Positions 1-13,231 of a stretch of DNA of 64,000 bases are shown piece after piece. Location of the stretch: NCBI RefSeq assembly GCF_001039355.2, contig NW_019775455.1:161366-225365 (forward strand). Direction: 5' to 3'. The notes under the pieces are model-generated. The model saw only the letters and a program-made list of their open reading frames with translations, did no database searches and was not told where the DNA came from. Source of the DNA: Lingula anatina. Lineage: Eukaryota > Brachiopoda > Lingulata > Lingulida > Lingulidae. How positions within the stretch are numbered: the first letter of the stretch is position 1; every line of letters begins with the position of its first letter. Position numbers and translations under genes: made by a program.

Positions 1-2740
1 GACACTTTGCCCTTTTTTTGTAAAGTAAAAGATCAATGACTTCAAATTTCCCCACTTCAGTTGCAGGTCAAAATTTATAGAAGAATTCTAGCAATTTACA
101 CAGGTTTACAGTTCAGCTGTAGTTTCTATTAAATCTTGAAAGGTAAACTGTTAAAATGGACATTGTAACATAAAAAATACTAAAATAATAAAAAGCAACG
201 TGGTTTACAGTAGACTGTGTTTCTCTGAACCTGTCTATTTACATGGTGTGAGGTTTGCCCTTTTAGATTACATGAAAATCAGTATTAAGAATTTTTTAAA
301 AAAGTGTCATGAGCTCTAAGATGGAGATGCGACAAAAGAATATCATGAGCGTGGTACCAAGAGAGGTAAAAAGAAAGTATCAGTTAAAATAACATTCAGT
401 ATGAAAATGGTGGGAGACCAGAAAACGAACAGTCTATGCTGCACTGGGCCTTTGGAAAAGGCTCAAGAAAGGAATGAATATTAATGTGTGAAGCGAGATG
501 TTGATACAATAGTTTCTTTCCACGTTTGCAAAGAAAAATCTTCCCTAGCTCAAACCTTTTCCTATAATCTAACACACGAAAAAGATAAATAAATAATTTG
601 GAAATGGAAAATGCAGACAGATTTTCTCAATACTATAAAGTTTATTTTATGTTGGAAAGAATGAAAGTACAAACATTAGCTGAGTAGCTATTCACCAGTG
701 TGTTGATCTACCTTATCAGTTCACCAAAGGACATGTTTATCTGTCAAGTATATCAAGTGAAGTTTTTACACTGGGATGTGAAGCGGTTACATCATTTGCA
801 TCTCCGCCCATGGCTTTGAAAAACATCACACTGGCCACCATTACATCAAAATTGCTTTATCAGTGAACAATACAAGCAAGATAAATGACTGGGACATGGG
901 CAAACACTGGTGATGGGTAGATATCATGGACACATCTAAGAAAAATAATGCCTATGGCAAGCACTCAAGTTGTGATCCTATCTAAACACCTGATAAATTT
1001 TACTTGCAAAAAAACTTGACCACTAGCTCAGTTAATAAATAAATTAATTAATTAATGAGTTTCATCAATATTTTGATTTGCAAATTATAGCACTAGATGA
1101 AAATTTCAATTGTGAAAAGGTTAAGAAAAATGTCTCTGTGGAGTTCCTTTCAGGGGCATATCTTAGGTAATCGGGCCTTAGGCAAGCTCTAAAGCTACAC
1201 TCCTATCTTTACATCAGACACTTATTTTTATTGTGTAAACATGTATGGACACATAGCCTTCACCTTGCACTTCCCAGACACCCCGTCCATTTTTTTTTTT
1301 TACTTAAAACCAAATGAATGAAAAACCATGATAGTTCTTATTCTCAAAAATACGAGAAAGATTTATAGCACTAAAATGCACCTGGGGTTTCAGAATCGGT
1401 TGATATGATTTTTAAAAATAAGAATTGTGCCTTTTTTCTGATTTTTTTCCTAAGCACTTTGAAATGAATCTATGCCAGCAATCTTTAAGTGCTGAATATA
1501 TTCTCAAGTTTCTCAATGGTCTTTTACCAATAGTTTCATTCTCCTCCCCCCTCCTCTTTATTCTTGCTTGGTCGTCTAAAGCTCCCCAATGTGACTTGCT
1601 CAAATTAATCAATTAAAAAAAAGGTATGCACAGCTAATTGACTTACCAGATGAATAGTATGGAGAGCGTGAAAGAAGGCCTTATTTTTAGTGCCAATAAT
1701 GTTGAATTAAAGAAATGGCCAATTTTACTAAACAGATGAATTAAATACAGAATGCAAATATCCAATAAAACTAAAACTACAGACACATACCTAGTTTACA
1801 TGAAAATTTCAGTGTGAACAGAAAACTGTGACTGCTTATGATTAGAATTGTTGATGGTTATCTGTTAGAGAAGGCTAGAATCATCAGCCTTAAGATAAAA
1901 GTGAAGTGTACACCCAGGAGAAATGAATTAAAACTGTAATTAGTTCCGTTGTCAGACTTCCAAAATAAATGGCTCTAAAGAAGTTAAAGGAAGATGGGAT
2001 TTAGTACCAAAGAGTATAAAATTGCAAATTTTTCCAAAATCCATGTAATGTCCCTGTGAGTGAAAGGGATGCCAACTCTTCACTTTGGAAGGAAAAGTGC
2101 CATAAAACAGAATTTCCTGGGGTAAGCAACAATTTTTCGATGCTTTACAGTGGTTAATGATTCCATTCTGTTTTTCTTTTTTCGAAAACTGTAGTTCTTG
2201 TAATAATCTCATGAAATTATTACAGAGGGTTGCCATCTATTAAGGTCAACATGGTCGTATGGCAAGCACGGATTCTTAGCATTGAAATCATAAACATACA
2301 ACTGTGGGTGCAAATTATGCAGGCCACGTAACTTGCATAGAGCACTTTCCAGGTATTGGTAAGTGCAGGCCCTCCACAGCAAATATTTCTCTATTTTGTG
2401 TAGAATATCTGAAGAGGAAAGCTTTTAATTCAACTGGCCACTCACATGCACCTCAGAAGCAAAATCATCCCCGATAAATTTCTCTTTCCTTTAAGGATTG
2501 CAAATGATACACGCCACAAAAAATGATTTGCTTGAATTACTGCCATCACAGTTACATAGATGTGCAGTAAATAAGTGAATTTCCATGCCCCCCTTCCCCC
2601 CCCCCTCCATCTCCACCTTTTTCACAGAATGGTTCGAGTCCCTACCACTTTCTTACTTTTCTTTATTAAACTGGAAGGGGGTAGGTTCTGAAATGCATTC
2701 AAATAATTAAAAAAAAACTACACAAAACTAGACATAACCA
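1..2740. other. Intergenic sequence, no gene recognised
   Basis: About 2.7 kb of AT-rich DNA downstream of the GHDC 3' end. The open frames here are short and match no family I recognise, and I saw no exon with plausible splice sites and conserved coding. It contains short homopolymer runs, including a C-rich run near 2588-2607. Confidence 0.5.
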
Positions 2741-2743
2741 TAA

Positions 2744-3115
2744 TTTATTTATTTCAATTTCCACATGCACATGGAACAGTGAAGGACTTCAATTTCAATC
2801 TGCAGCAGTGATTTTTTACTCTTCTAAGGAGTGCAGATTGCATCTTTCAAAAAAGTTAAACCCAGCACTGTGAATGTCATTGTAAAATGACCAAGAGTCA
2901 ATGAAAAAGGTATTTGGTAAGCGTTTGATGAAGTCAGTAATAAATATCAGGTAGGAACAAATTTAATTTTGAATTGTCACAATCCATGTAACACTATAGC
3001 ATTGTCATAGCACACCCTTTGCAATTATAAGCAGTTCTAGCACAGTAATTATTTCTACATTTTCTTGAAAACACATTGAAACAGACATATAACACAATTA
3101 CACTAACATTTCCAG
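2744..3115 (-). other. Probable GHDC 3' UTR with poly(A) signals
   Basis: On the minus strand, the sequence after the GHDC stop runs about 370 bases to two overlapping AATAAA hexamers (TTTATT on the plus strand at 2744-2749 and 2748-2753). That is a reasonable 3' UTR length. The end point is inferred; no transcript data are available. Confidence 0.4.
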
Positions 3116-6100
3116 TTAAGTTCTATAACAACAAAGAGATCTTTCGATCATGAAAGAAACGGCATCTTTTCGCTTCAAAACTCGTGGTACTTTAAATTGG
3201 TTGGCTGTCGCTGTTGTATTTTCCAACATGAATTTCCGGAGCTCCTGAAAACTTCCAGGCTTTACTACATAAATTACCATGGGACCAATGCCTCTCTTCT
3301 GTCTAAAAGACTTGTATGGATAGGAAGATTCTTGCAAATTTTGGTCCAACTAAAAGAACAAAAAATAAATAAATAATAAATAAATAAAATTAAAAAAATA
3401 AATAAATAAATAAATAATAATAATGCAGATATTTGTTTTAAGTTTTAATCATATTCATAGAAAATTAATACAGTACCAAAGAGTGAGATAAAAAGTTATT
3501 AAAAGTTTTATCTTTATTTTGCAAATCCAAACAGTATGTTAAATGAGTAAATAACACTGCATAAATTCTGAGTCTCGACTGACTTACATCTGAACCAATT
3601 TCTTAAATATTCCCAAAGTGAAGTTAAAATGAGTCAATAACACATGTAACTAAAGCAGAACCAATAGTTGTCACTTCAAAATAAATTGTCATTTATCATT
3701 TTACTGAACATGACTCCATTAAAACATACCATGCACATTTGCTTCGTCCCAAGAGTCCCTGCCTTCTCTTCTGAGAGCTCCAAGAAGACCATATAGTACG
3801 GAGCTGATCCTTTTCTGTCTACAATTGAACAAACAACATACGTCATCAGATTTGTTAAATTTTCTAGTGCAGGTCCGTTCATAGGGAATATCACTCTCTA
3901 TTGGGATCACATCCCATGAAAACATTTGTTATAGTGATAAGTAAAATATATTCATTAATTTGCCTCAGTATTGTAATTAAGTGAAACTCTTTTCACTGAT
4001 GTCTTAAAATATTTGGAGATTTTTTTTTTTTTTGCTATCTGCTAATCAGATTATTATTGTTTTCAAGTCAATGATTGCCAACAACAAAGTGCTTAAAATG
4101 TGCTTCAAATATGTTATCTATTGTTATAGATGTTATTTAAAATAGAACAAATAATTCTGAAAAAAAAAAAATTCTAGATACACGGAGTTGGCAATGTTGC
4201 ACTTCTGATATGGACCTTGAGAAATATTGAAATTCTGTCCCCTTACCAGCCTCACTGGCCATAATACTCTCAGCACAGCAGTAGTCCACAAGGCTTACAT
4301 TGGGCCAGCTGCTCACAGTGTCCACCAAGGTCTTGTAGAATACATCCTCTGATATCTTTTCACCATGTACATTCAGAAGCTGACCTTGCCTAAGAGTAAA
4401 ATGTAAACTTGGTTGGAATGCCAATCTTCGAAGATTATGGTGGGTAGGCCATATTGTCAAGAATATGTCAGACGAGAGGATTACAAAGACTGCCCTTAGA
4501 CGGCACCACAGGATATAGGAATAAAAGGCTAAAGACAGTTTGGGCAGAAAACCAATAAAGAATATGAATAAAATGGGTCTTTTGCGGAATAAAGTTGAGA
4601 TAAAGGCTTTGAAAATCCTTTTTATTTGTTACTCATCTCACTCCAAATCTCCCAATAGTTTCTTGAAGATTGGTGACTAATGTCAAGATAGATACGAAAT
4701 TGAATTACCTGTACATGAATTCCACAATAGGACACTGGCCATTGAAATCCACTATCTTGACCACATCACCAAACCTGTATCGCCACAGTCCACTCACAGT
4801 TGAAATGACCATTTCATACACCCCTCCTTGCTCTACCTAAAATAAATAATGTCAAATGTGTACTGAAAATATGTGTATGGAAGTTGAGACCAGCTGTTTA
4901 GATATAAGAGTTAAAGGGATAATAACTCTTCGTATGAAATCTGTATTTCACAATAAAAACATTGTGAGTGACTCATAAAAATATAATATATTCTGTTTTC
5001 CCACAAAAACGGCTGTTATAGCTATTATTCTGATATCTGAGCTTGTCTTTAGACCACGTGACCTCCACTGATGGCTATACTCTGTTAAAATCTCTTAAGA
5101 GATTTTATCTAAAAAGTTTGGTTTTTTGTTAACTTTGAATGTAAAAATGGATTCATTAACCATTGGTAAGTATGGGAAAATTGTTGTTTACTCCAGGAAA
5201 ATTCATTTTTTGGCCGAAACGAAGAGTTATTATCACTTTAAATATATTTACAGATATATTTTGATAAATTTTTGACTTTGTTCCTATCCTTAAAATTATA
5301 GCCCAGAGTGAAATTTTCAACTGTACACTGCATAATTATAATTATTTTTAATAAAAACATCTATCATCATGTAAACTTGTTGTGTCTATCCTCAAAATTA
5401 ATCAAGTAAATGTCTCTCTCAGGCATCTTAGTTGACAAATATGCGACAACAACATTAATTCCAATACCATACCTCTCCCATTAATAGCGTTTCTGGTTGT
5501 TCTTTGTCTGTGTCAGCTATAGGGATGAATTCATAAAACATAGACCTGGGATGAAGAAGATACGTGCGGTTCTTGTTCCAAGGGTCACAATTTACTCCTG
5601 TGAAAAAAAAAAATTAACATAAATATTTATATCTAGTATCAATTTATTTTCACATTTAAAAAAAAACATGAAATTTACTTTCTTTTCAAACTTTTTCTTC
5701 ATAAGGAGTTGCAGAAGTTAATTTTCACACCACCAATGCAGCCCTAACATTTTGTGCAAAGGTCATTCATAACACATACATCTTAATGAAAACTATCAAT
5801 CATGATTTCACTTTCATAGGGCTGGCATGAATATTAGGTGCTTCAAGTGTTAAAGACAGTCATTTTAAAACACAACAAAGTCATATTTACCTAGCAGCCC
5901 CTCTGTGGCTGCATACAATGGAGAGTACAAACAGACACCATTGCAGTACTTCTGTCTAAGCTCCTTTCCATAAAGTTCAAATGTACCCGTGTCAACACAC
6001 ACAACAATCTTCAAGAGGGGCCATATTCGTTTGGCTATCCTATCAAACCCTTTCTCAAATTCTTTCTTTAGCATACGAGCCCTTGCCGTGTCCGGTTCCA

Positions 6101-7685
6101 TCAAACTGTTTAGCTTCTCCCTGATATCTTCGCTTATGTTGAGATCTGGGTTCACGCGGCCGTATTCTATGTCATCTATTAGTTGTCTCCAGTTCAACTC
6201 TAGTGCCACAAAAGCGGTGTGGACAAGTGAGGCGAAATTGGCTTCAATCATTCCTAATTTTTTGTCTTTCAAAGCAAACAATAAATGAACATATAAAGCC
6301 TCTGGTTCGGTAGGAATTTCAAAGCCTGCCTTAGGTGTGCTGTAAAAGGCCAACATGTGCTTGGATGTTGTAGGGGAGGAAGAATTGGGGCCCACGGGTA
6401 TATTAGCTGGTGAGGTCTGCCACTTTGGTGTAAACATAATCTTCATATCTTTTTGCAAATTCCTTGTGCTGGGGACTTTCCCTCTCATTACAGAATACGA
6501 TACAGCCACGCCCTGCAGCATAAAGTTTGTCTGCTGCTTCTTTATCATGGGGATGAGTTTGCTGTGCCCCGAGGTCCCTGACGTGACTGCTAGGATGACT
6601 GGAGAGTCTTTGGTCAGCACATTTTGTTCCCCTTGGTGAAGCCGAGTGATGTAAGGCTGGAAGTGGGCATACCTGGTCAGTGGGTGACTTTTCCTAAACA
6701 TCTCTGCCGACTTGATCTCTGAAAATTTGTGATCCTTGCCATAATCAGTGGCAGCATTAGCTCTGAGACGCTGCAGCAGGATTTTCTCTTGGACACTGGT
6801 GGCTTTATAACAGTCATACTGCAACCTCTTCTCTTGAAAGTGACCAATCCCTTTTAAGATGGTGGTGGCAAAATAATGGTTGACAAGAGAGCCAAAGGTG
6901 TGATTACTGTTGGCTGACTTGATGTTCATGTCTATGGCCATGCAGCCAACAAAAGCTCCTGTCAAAACACCAGCCACTGAAACAAAAATGGATACTTATT
7001 ATTATTATATATATTAACAGATTTGAAAAATTCCATTGCAGTTTGAATTTTTGAAAACATTAGTCAAAAATGTTATTAAGCATTTGACAAAATAGGTTTC
7101 AAAAATTAGCTTGTTTTTTTTTTTTTTTTTTTTGGCTTAAAGCTAACTTTTATCTGTGTTAATACCTCAGTAGAATCTAACAAATTATCTTCGAATAATG
7201 GTTTACATACTCCAGCCCACACTTCATTATAAAACAGGTGAAAATAGGTGAATGTGCGTTTACAAAAAAATCTACTTGGTTTAAGTCAAAGAAAGAAAAG
7301 TGGTCTTAAACGATGTTAAGTAAATCGGAAAATTTAGTGACAAACAGTAATCAAATAGCTTCGAAGTACAGAAAATATTTGTATATTTTGGGTCAGAATA
7401 ATTTGAAGTTTTTTAAGCACACCTTCTTTAGAATATATTCCAAACTCCTCCTACTGTCCACACGCACTAGTTCAATTGTTTTGGCATTTTTGTGATGGAA
7501 TTTATTTAAATTCTGCACTTAACAGGAAAGATACACAGTAGAAATAAATTAGATAAATCATTTCTGATTTAAGTTTTACCTCTAAGGGATTTCCTAAAGA
7601 TCCATCTTGCATTGATGACCTCATCTCTTTTCAGAGCATAGTCTTTAGATGTTAGGTATTTCACTACCCTTCCGTCATAACTCAT
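3116..7685 (-). CDS. GHDC: GH3 domain-containing protein (GHDC-like), 7 coding exons
   Basis: Animal member of the GH3 family, whose plant relatives are ANL-superfamily acyl-acid amido synthetases; the animal substrate is not established. Exons in coding order (minus strand): 7580-7685, 5891-6976, 5473-5597, 4709-4836, 4247-4389, 3730-3818, 3116-3349. They join in one frame of 636 residues, close to the family's usual size. The start is the ATG at 7683-7685 (MSYDGRV). Adenylation motifs are all present: TSGTSGHSK (about residues 167-175, the phosphate-binding loop), YAATEG (390-395) and YRFGD (459-463). Exon 5 carries the family's GQLLNVHGEK stretch. A short hydrophobic segment (GVLTGAFVGCMA, near residue 40) could be a weak membrane anchor. 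The gene is divergent from FPGT, about 1 kb between start codons. Family assignment is secure; the enzymatic reaction in animals is not known. Confidence 0.9.
3358..3423. repeat. AAAT-type microsatellite in GHDC intron 6
   Basis: Imperfect AAAT/AAATAAT repeat beginning about 10 bases upstream of the last GHDC exon's acceptor on the minus strand. A-rich on the plus strand, so T-rich on the transcript. It may contribute to the polypyrimidine tract. Confidence 0.7.
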
Positions 7686-8728
7686 CTTGAAAAGTTACTG
7701 TCAAACTTCTAAGAAAATGAAAGAATAAAAATATGATATCTAAAAAAAATACAATGTTTGCTTAAAGGTATTCAAATTACTGAAGACTGTGTTCAACATT
7801 AAGCAAAATCACTGGTTATTATTACTATTCAAATAACTGATTTGGGATGCATCATTAGGTATTTCTGCCTTAATAAGTATGTCTGGTTATTTATGAAAAG
7901 CTCAGACATGGGGAGAACTTTGGGGGTACTGAAGGTCCAGAGGACCTACACTACAAAAAAATCAGCAGGTCCTTCTAATTCTTTGCAGGTCTCTTTCACA
8001 ATATTTAGGTACGATTCATTGTTATGTATTGTGTTTCCTTGCCCAAATTACCAGTCCAGAGGACCTGCATTGACAAAAATCATGCAAGACCTTTGGCTTT
8101 TCAGGCAGTCATAACCAGTTGGACCAGCAGTTTCCCCATGTCTGTTTAAACGGTCATTAAGACAAGCCACTAGATCAACTGAAGTCTCAAAGCACGAAAA
8201 TTACGCGTAATGGAAGTCTTCCGACAGGTCATTTTTTAAAAATTTTCTTACATATTCACATTCATAACACACTAAAATAACATCTTAAAATGTGAGTACT
8301 GGAACGACGTAGGATCATGGACATTAATATAATATGTGAGGCAAATTCTTGCCAGTCTCAGGCTCTTTGCTTAGGTAACATCAAACCTAGACAATTATTT
8401 TCGCAGTTCGAAAATGCGGAAGTCCGCATTTCTAATATCATAATAACTTAGATTTAACAATAAAGCGCGAACAACTGAGTGCTTGAAAGGGTTATAACTA
8501 AGAAAATATTAGCTTTAAAACGATTTAAACGTGACAGGCTATGCACTTACCGGTCAACATGGCTGACAGCCTTGACCTTGATAGAGGAAGTGCTTTATAC
8601 GCACGCGCGATAACCCAGAAATTGAAACTCACCTCGACGTGACCTGTCAGTACCTGTAACTCTGCCTGCTTGGCATTTCACTTGCAGTAGTACAGCTGTG
8701 GCGTTAATGAAAGTAAGCAATAAATACA
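7686..8728. promoter_or_regulatory. Divergent GHDC/FPGT intergenic region
   Basis: About 1.04 kb between the two divergent start codons, so promoters for both genes should lie here. Visible elements: a perfect inverted repeat AAATGCGGA-AG-TCCGCATTT (8412-8431); TCAAGGTCA on the minus strand (8573-8581), the extended half-site bound by monomeric ERR/NR5A-type nuclear receptors; and AACATGGCTGAC just before it (8557-8568), resembling a YY1 site. From about 8232 rightwards the region is repeated at 11680 onwards, with all these elements conserved. A transcription start cannot be placed. Confidence 0.45.
7931..8110. repeat. Cluster of AGGTCC/GGACCT half-sites
   Basis: Contains a perfect inverted repeat AGGTCC-AGA-GGACCT (7933-7947), a second AGTCCAGAGGACCT (8053-8066), and several separate GCAGGTC/GACCTGC pieces between and after them. 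Function and family are unknown. It lies upstream of both GHDC and FPGT. Confidence 0.45.
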
Positions 8729-9021
8729 ATGTCTGAAACGTTGTCGGACCGGATTTCTGCATGCATGAAGAGGGTGCTGAAAGACTTTGAAAAAATCAGA
8801 GGTAAGTTTAAAAAAATATTTTTTTAATTTGATAAATTAAGATCGGATGATGTACTCTTCTCTTCCATGCTGAAATCCGTGTGTTAGCACTCCTATTTTG
8901 GGTACTTGTAATGAATGGTCAATTTACTTCTCAGAACACAAAATGTCATCCTTGCAGACAAAAATTTAATTTTACATTTATATATTTAAAAGAATACTTG
9001 GGATGTATGGTGACACACCCA

Positions 9022-9066
<45 letters not shown>

Positions 9067-10657
9067 AATTAAAAATAAAACTAAGAATATAATGATCTTA
9101 TTGTTTATGTTTTAGTATTGCTTTAATTTAATCTAATCATTTTGAGGAATTGAGAAAGCTTTAATTCTTGATTAACTGACACATACTGTACAGTACTGTA
9201 ATTCAGACCCAAAGATCTATTTCTAGATTAATATTAATAAAACCCCCTTTACACTGGACAGTGTCCTTTCTGGTCCCGTAGTATGACCCCATTTGAGAGT
9301 AAAAAAAATCTTTATGTGCAGACAAAAATAACTGGCCAATCATTGAGCATTCATTCTGCAACCAAAGCGATATGCTTGTGCCTGCTTTCTACGACCACAG
9401 CAGTGATGCCAGTTTCATGGTCTTCCCACAAAGGACGCAGAAAGGATGCCATCTAGTGTACAGAGGTTTTTTTTAAGATACAAATTAGGATCCCAGCTAA
9501 AACACTGAAGTTTCAATATAAATTTAATGGGTAGTATGTTAAATTCTTATTTTTCTTTTTACCTCTTTAGGCCAGAGCAAAGAAGATGGGTTTAGCATAG
9601 CATTCTGGGATATAGTAGTGATCACAGCAGCTGATGAAGAGCAGAAAAAAGCCTATGAACTTCAACTGTATGGAAAACTGCAGCGAAATGAAATACCAAA
9701 GGGCATTCCATACCATGTATATGCTGATCCACCAGGATATAAACTTGGTGGGTAAATACACACAGACACACACACACACACACACACACACATATTAATT
9801 AATGTACCAAACTTATTACCGAATTCTGATAATGGATCTGTAATCCATTACATACAATATGATCAAGTCTTAGAAAACTTATGCATGCATGTAAGTAATG
9901 TATGCTTTAATTAACATGCCCATATTATTATGCTTTGGGGGTTTTTACTCCCTTTCATTATTGCTCATCCTTCTGTATAGTTTAGTTGATTATTCGGTTG
10001 TGTGAGTGCAGGAGTTCCATTTGGGTGACTCTTATGTAATACCCAGCCTACCAGATTGTCAAGCTCTTATGGTGAACTAAGGCAAATAAAACGTTTTATT
10101 CATCTCAGAGGTGAACCAGTACTGACAGTATCAGTTCAGTACATCACAGGACATTTCCTTTGCGGTATGTTATTAGTTTCTCACTATCAAATGATCTGGT
10201 CTCTTAATTATTGAGAGGTGGATAGGCACATGCTCTTGTTTTTAATGTATGGAGGAAAATTACTGAGTAGAAAATGACCACTTGGAAATGTATGGTCTTT
10301 TACTTTCTGCACTGAAGTATCTAACTATCTTCAGACCATGTCACAACTGTATATTTCCAGATAAAATTACTCCATTGATGTATAATTATTCAAATTCAGC
10401 TATGGTAGATGATGGTATTGATAGATGATGAGCATTAAACATTTACATCCACTTTTGACAAAAAAGAAAACTACGTATACATCTAATATGCTATCTATAA
10501 AGAAGAAACCCTCATTGCACTAGCTCAGTTTCTCTCCTCCGCTTTTGCTAGGAGGGATTTAGAAGACAGTGCTGCATTCATTGGCAATTGAATAGTAGTA
10601 ACTCTAGTTAATTGATTAATGAATTTATTTATTCATTTATTTATTTTACTTTATTTA

Positions 10658-10689
<32 letters not shown>

Positions 10690-13181
10690 TTTTTTTTAGT
10701 AAGTAAATAGTCTTATTCATTGTAATTGCTCAATAGCATATTCACTAAAATTATATTTATATTGTCATTTTCATCCACCCAGGTGGATGCATACATTACA
10801 GTGAAAATAAACTAAACTATAATCTGCTGTAGGCAAATATCACACGCTTAATGTAAGCCCCAGGCTAGATATATTCACCTGCCATGAATCTACATTGAAT
10901 CTATATAAAATTGGACTGAAGAGATACTTCAATTTGCCATATTAATCGTTACATCTTGAATTTGGGAGAGTACCTGGAATCTTGTATCTATTTTCATATA
11001 CTGGAAACAACAGGTGGGCATGTTCATAATGGCAGTAGTCTCTGAAGGGGGGGGGGGTGTGTACACTGTGTATAAATGCCCCCTATAAAAAAGATTAAGC
11101 ATGGTTCTTGTGAAGAATAGTTCACCATCATCATGCAAAGATTAGACAGTATTTTTCAAAATCAAAACATTTTGGCCAGTATAGATTTTAAACTAAACCA
11201 TAACTATCATGACTGAACTTCCAACAAAATATTTGCCATAATTATTTGTGTTGGTCTGTTGTCTAACACATTGAAAACAACAGAGTAGTATCCATACATA
11301 TACAATTAGAAATGAACCTAAATAATACACAGAATGTGCGTAAGTGCATAGGTAGTCAACAGTGCTGAGATATGCTGGTCTATATAATACCTCGTATTTC
11401 TAATCCTATTTACTCTTAAAGTTTTCTTTCATATCAGAAAATTATATAGCATTCCAGTCTTACCAGAAATTCCTATTCAGTATTACCTGAATTATTTAAG
11501 ATTGTGCCTTGTCAGTAATTTACATGTGTGCATTTGTAGTTTTATCAGTAAAAAGAGATAACTTATTGTACCACCAGCGTTAGCGCTGGCGGTACACATG
11601 GTTTCGGTCCCGTCCGGATCGTTCCGCCGGCTCTGCCGGCTCCGCCGGACGGCTACCATTACCGCTTCTCCTCCTAGANTTTTTAAAAAATTTCTTACAT
11701 ATCCACATTCATAACACACTATAATAACATCTTAAAATGTGAGTACTGGAACGACGTAGGATCATGGACATTAATATAATATGTGAGGCAAATTCTTGCC
11801 AGTCTCAGGCTCTTTGCTTAGGTAACATCAAACCTAGACAATTATTTTCGCAGTTCGAAAATGCGGAAGTCCGCATTTCTAATATCATAATAACTTGGAT
11901 TCAACAATAAAGCGCGAACAACTGAGTGCTTGAAAGGGTTATAACTAAGAAAATATTAGCTTTAAAACGATTTAAACGTGCCAGGCTATGCACTTACCGG
12001 TCAACATGGCTGACAGCCTTGACCTTGATAGAGGAAGTGCTTTATACGCACGCGCGATAACCCAGAAATTGAAACTCACCTCGACGTGACCTGTCAGTAC
12101 CTGTAACTCTGCCTGCTTGGCATTTCACTGGCAGTAGTACAGCTGTGGCGTTAATGAAAGTAAGCAATAAATACAATGTCTGAAACGTTGTCGGACCGGA
12201 TTTCTGCATGCATGAAGAGGGTGCTGAAAGACTTTGAAAAAATCAGAGGTAAGTTTAAAAAAATATTTTTTTAATTTGATAAATTAAGATCGGATGATGT
12301 ACTCTTCTCTTCCATGCTGAAATCCATGTGTTAGCACTCCTATTTTGGGTACTTGTAATGAATGGTCAATTTACTTCTCAGAACACAAAATGTCATCCTT
12401 GCAGACAAAAAGTTAATTTTACATTTATATATTTAAAAGAATACTTGGGATGTATGGTAACACACCCATTTTTACAAAAAAAAAAAAAAAAGTTTCAATT
12501 AAAAATAAAACTAAGAATATAATGATCTTATTGTTTATGTTTTAGTATTGCTTTAATTTAATCTAATCATTTTGAGGAATTGAGAAAGCTTTAATTCTTG
12601 ATTAACTGACACATACTGTACTGTAATTCAGACCCAAAGATCTATTTCTAGATTAATATTAATAAAACCCCCTTTACACTGGACAGTGTCCTTTCTGGTC
12701 CCGTAGTATGACCCCATTTGAGAGTAAAAAAAATCTTTATGTGCAGACAAAAATAACTGGCCAATCATTGAGCATTCATTCTGCAACCAAAGCGATATGC
12801 TTGTGCCTGCTTTCTACGACCACAGCAGTGATGCCAGTTTCATGGTCTTCCCACAAAGGACGCAGAAAGGATGCCATCTAGTGTAAAGAGGTTTTTTTTT
12901 AAGATACAAATTAGGATCACAGCTAAAACACTGAAGTTTCAATATAAATTTAATGGGCAGTATGTTAAATTCTTATTTTTCTTTTTACCTCTTTAGGCCA
13001 GAGCAAAGAAGATGGGTTTAGCATAGCATTCTGGGATATAGTAGTGATCACAGCAGCTGATGAAGAGCAGAAAAAAGCCTATGAACTTCAACTGTATGGA
13101 AAACTGCAGCGAAATGAAATACCAAAGGGCATTCCATACCATGTATATGCTGATCCACCAGGATATAAACTTGGTGGGTAA

Positions 13182-13231
<50 letters not shown>

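Larger units (their letters stand above)
8232..11567. repeat. First copy of duplicated FPGT 5' region
   Basis: This segment (promoter, exons 1 and 2, and part of intron 2) is matched along its length by 11680-14668 with scattered substitutions and indels, including microsatellite length changes and one indel of about 320 bp (10501-10822, present only here). The single N at 11679 lies between the copies. The pattern fits two haplotypes placed end to end by the assembler; a real tandem duplication is possible but less likely. Confidence 0.85.

Noticed and set aside
2631-2641. GGTTCGAGTCC, which matches a tRNA B-box/T-arm
   Set aside because: No A-box, acceptor stem or cloverleaf can be formed with the flanking pyrimidine-rich sequence; a chance match.
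8881-9072. 63-aa plus-strand open frame after FPGT exon 1, repeated at 12328-12522
   Set aside because: It lies in FPGT intron 1, ends in a poly(A)-encoded lysine run, and is seen twice only because the region is duplicated in the assembly.
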